NCBI RefSeq assembly: GCF_019049255.1
Contig: NZ_JAGMUJ010000031.1
Span: 124,001-188,000 of the forward strand
DNA length: 64,000 nt
DNA from: Streptomyces sp. AC558_RSS880
Lineage (GTDB): Bacteria; Actinomycetota; Actinomycetes; Streptomycetales; Streptomycetaceae
Reading direction: 5' to 3'
A program made the translations under genes and the position numbers. The notes under the pieces were generated by a model, which did no database searches, was not told the origin of the DNA, and saw nothing but the letters and a program-made list of their open reading frames with translations. Below, piece after piece: positions 63,929 through 64,000 of the stretch. The stretch's first letter is position 1, and the number at the start of each line of letters is the position of its first letter.

Positions 63929-64000
63929 ATGCATGACCAGCCCACCCCTCCCGAGTTGTTCAGCTGGGAGTTCGCCGCCGATCCCTACCCCGCCTACGCC
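63929..64000 (+). CDS. Start of a probable cytochrome P450, cut by the window edge
   Basis: Twenty-four codons from an ATG read M-H-D-Q-P-T-P-P-E-L-F-S-W-E-F-A-A-D-P-Y-P-A-Y-A and continue beyond the window. The F-A-A-D-P-Y-P-A-Y pattern is typical of the N-terminus of bacterial P450s. No heme-binding region is in view, so the assignment is provisional. Confidence 0.5.
   Translation, partial: MHDQPTPPELFSWEFAADPYPAYA

Overview
The window looks like chromosomal DNA from a Streptomyces. It is very GC-rich, about half of its genes use GTG or TTG starts, and many adjacent genes overlap by ATGA, GTGA or TGATG. Most of it (about 5.2-64.0 kb) is core chromosome. From memory the order pmt-rsmI-tatD-rsmA-ispE, galT-galE-galK, desaturase-ppc, pth-rplY-prs-glmU-tRNA-Gln, mfd and mazG matches the S. 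coelicolor neighbourhood, read in the reverse direction. No search was run, so products are assigned by reading the translations.

Layout. (1) 1-5.2 kb is the right part of an integrated conjugative (pSAM2/AICE-like) element. A leftward transfer/spread operon (DUF6284, DUF6303, SpdB-like DUF2637 membrane protein, RRQRL zinc protein, small protein, partial gene) diverges from a GntR/KorSA-type regulator, which is translationally coupled to a YdcF-like gene. Between them lie operator palindromes, hairpins and a tRNA-like mini-structure. (2) 5.2-11.3 kb holds protein O-mannosylation (pmt), rRNA methylation (rsmI, rsmA), tatD and isoprenoid synthesis (ispE). (3) 11.3-19.5 kb holds an Uma2 protein, an ABC-F ATPase, two tandem BamB/PQQ-propeller membrane proteins with repeat-rich tails, and a response regulator lacking its phosphoacceptor Asp. 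(4) 19.5-24.6 kb is the galactose locus: an SSS-family symporter divergent from galTEK, with operator-like repeats between them. (5) 24.6-29.7 kb holds GNAT, a LuxR regulator, a MarR/tam/VOC unit and a TetR/desaturase unit, with visible operators for the last two. (6) 30-37.6 kb holds ppc, pth, rplY, prs, glmU and tRNA-Gln. (7) 37.6-38.5 kb is a low-GC double-HTH gene abutting the tRNA. (8) 38.7-45.2 kb holds an orphan histidine kinase, then a compact cluster of toxin and immunity domains. (9) 45.3-64 kb holds a coiled-coil protein, a DHA2 exporter, a MacB-like ABC system, mfd, a secreted HNH protein, a DNA methylase-like protein with HTH and specificity-like parts, a Ser/Thr kinase operon, a SurA-like lipoprotein, mazG and the start of a probable P450.

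The best candidate for an under-described system is 39997-45146. A YwqJ-type deaminase gene and a SUKH-3 gene diverge from two genes in which toxin and immunity domains are fused in one chain: a WHH-type HNH nuclease plus SMI1/KNR4, and an Imm35-like domain plus a ~490-residue Gly/Pro/Ala linker plus a deaminase plus SUKH-4. No secretion signals are visible, which suggests an intracellular toxin-derived role. Other notable signals are three DnaA-box-like 9-mers phased at exactly 15 bp upstream of mazG (with perfect single boxes upstream of mfd and rsmA), a 20-bp tandem duplication that gives two convergent genes separate stop codons, and a 27-bp hyphenated palindrome upstream of the desaturase.
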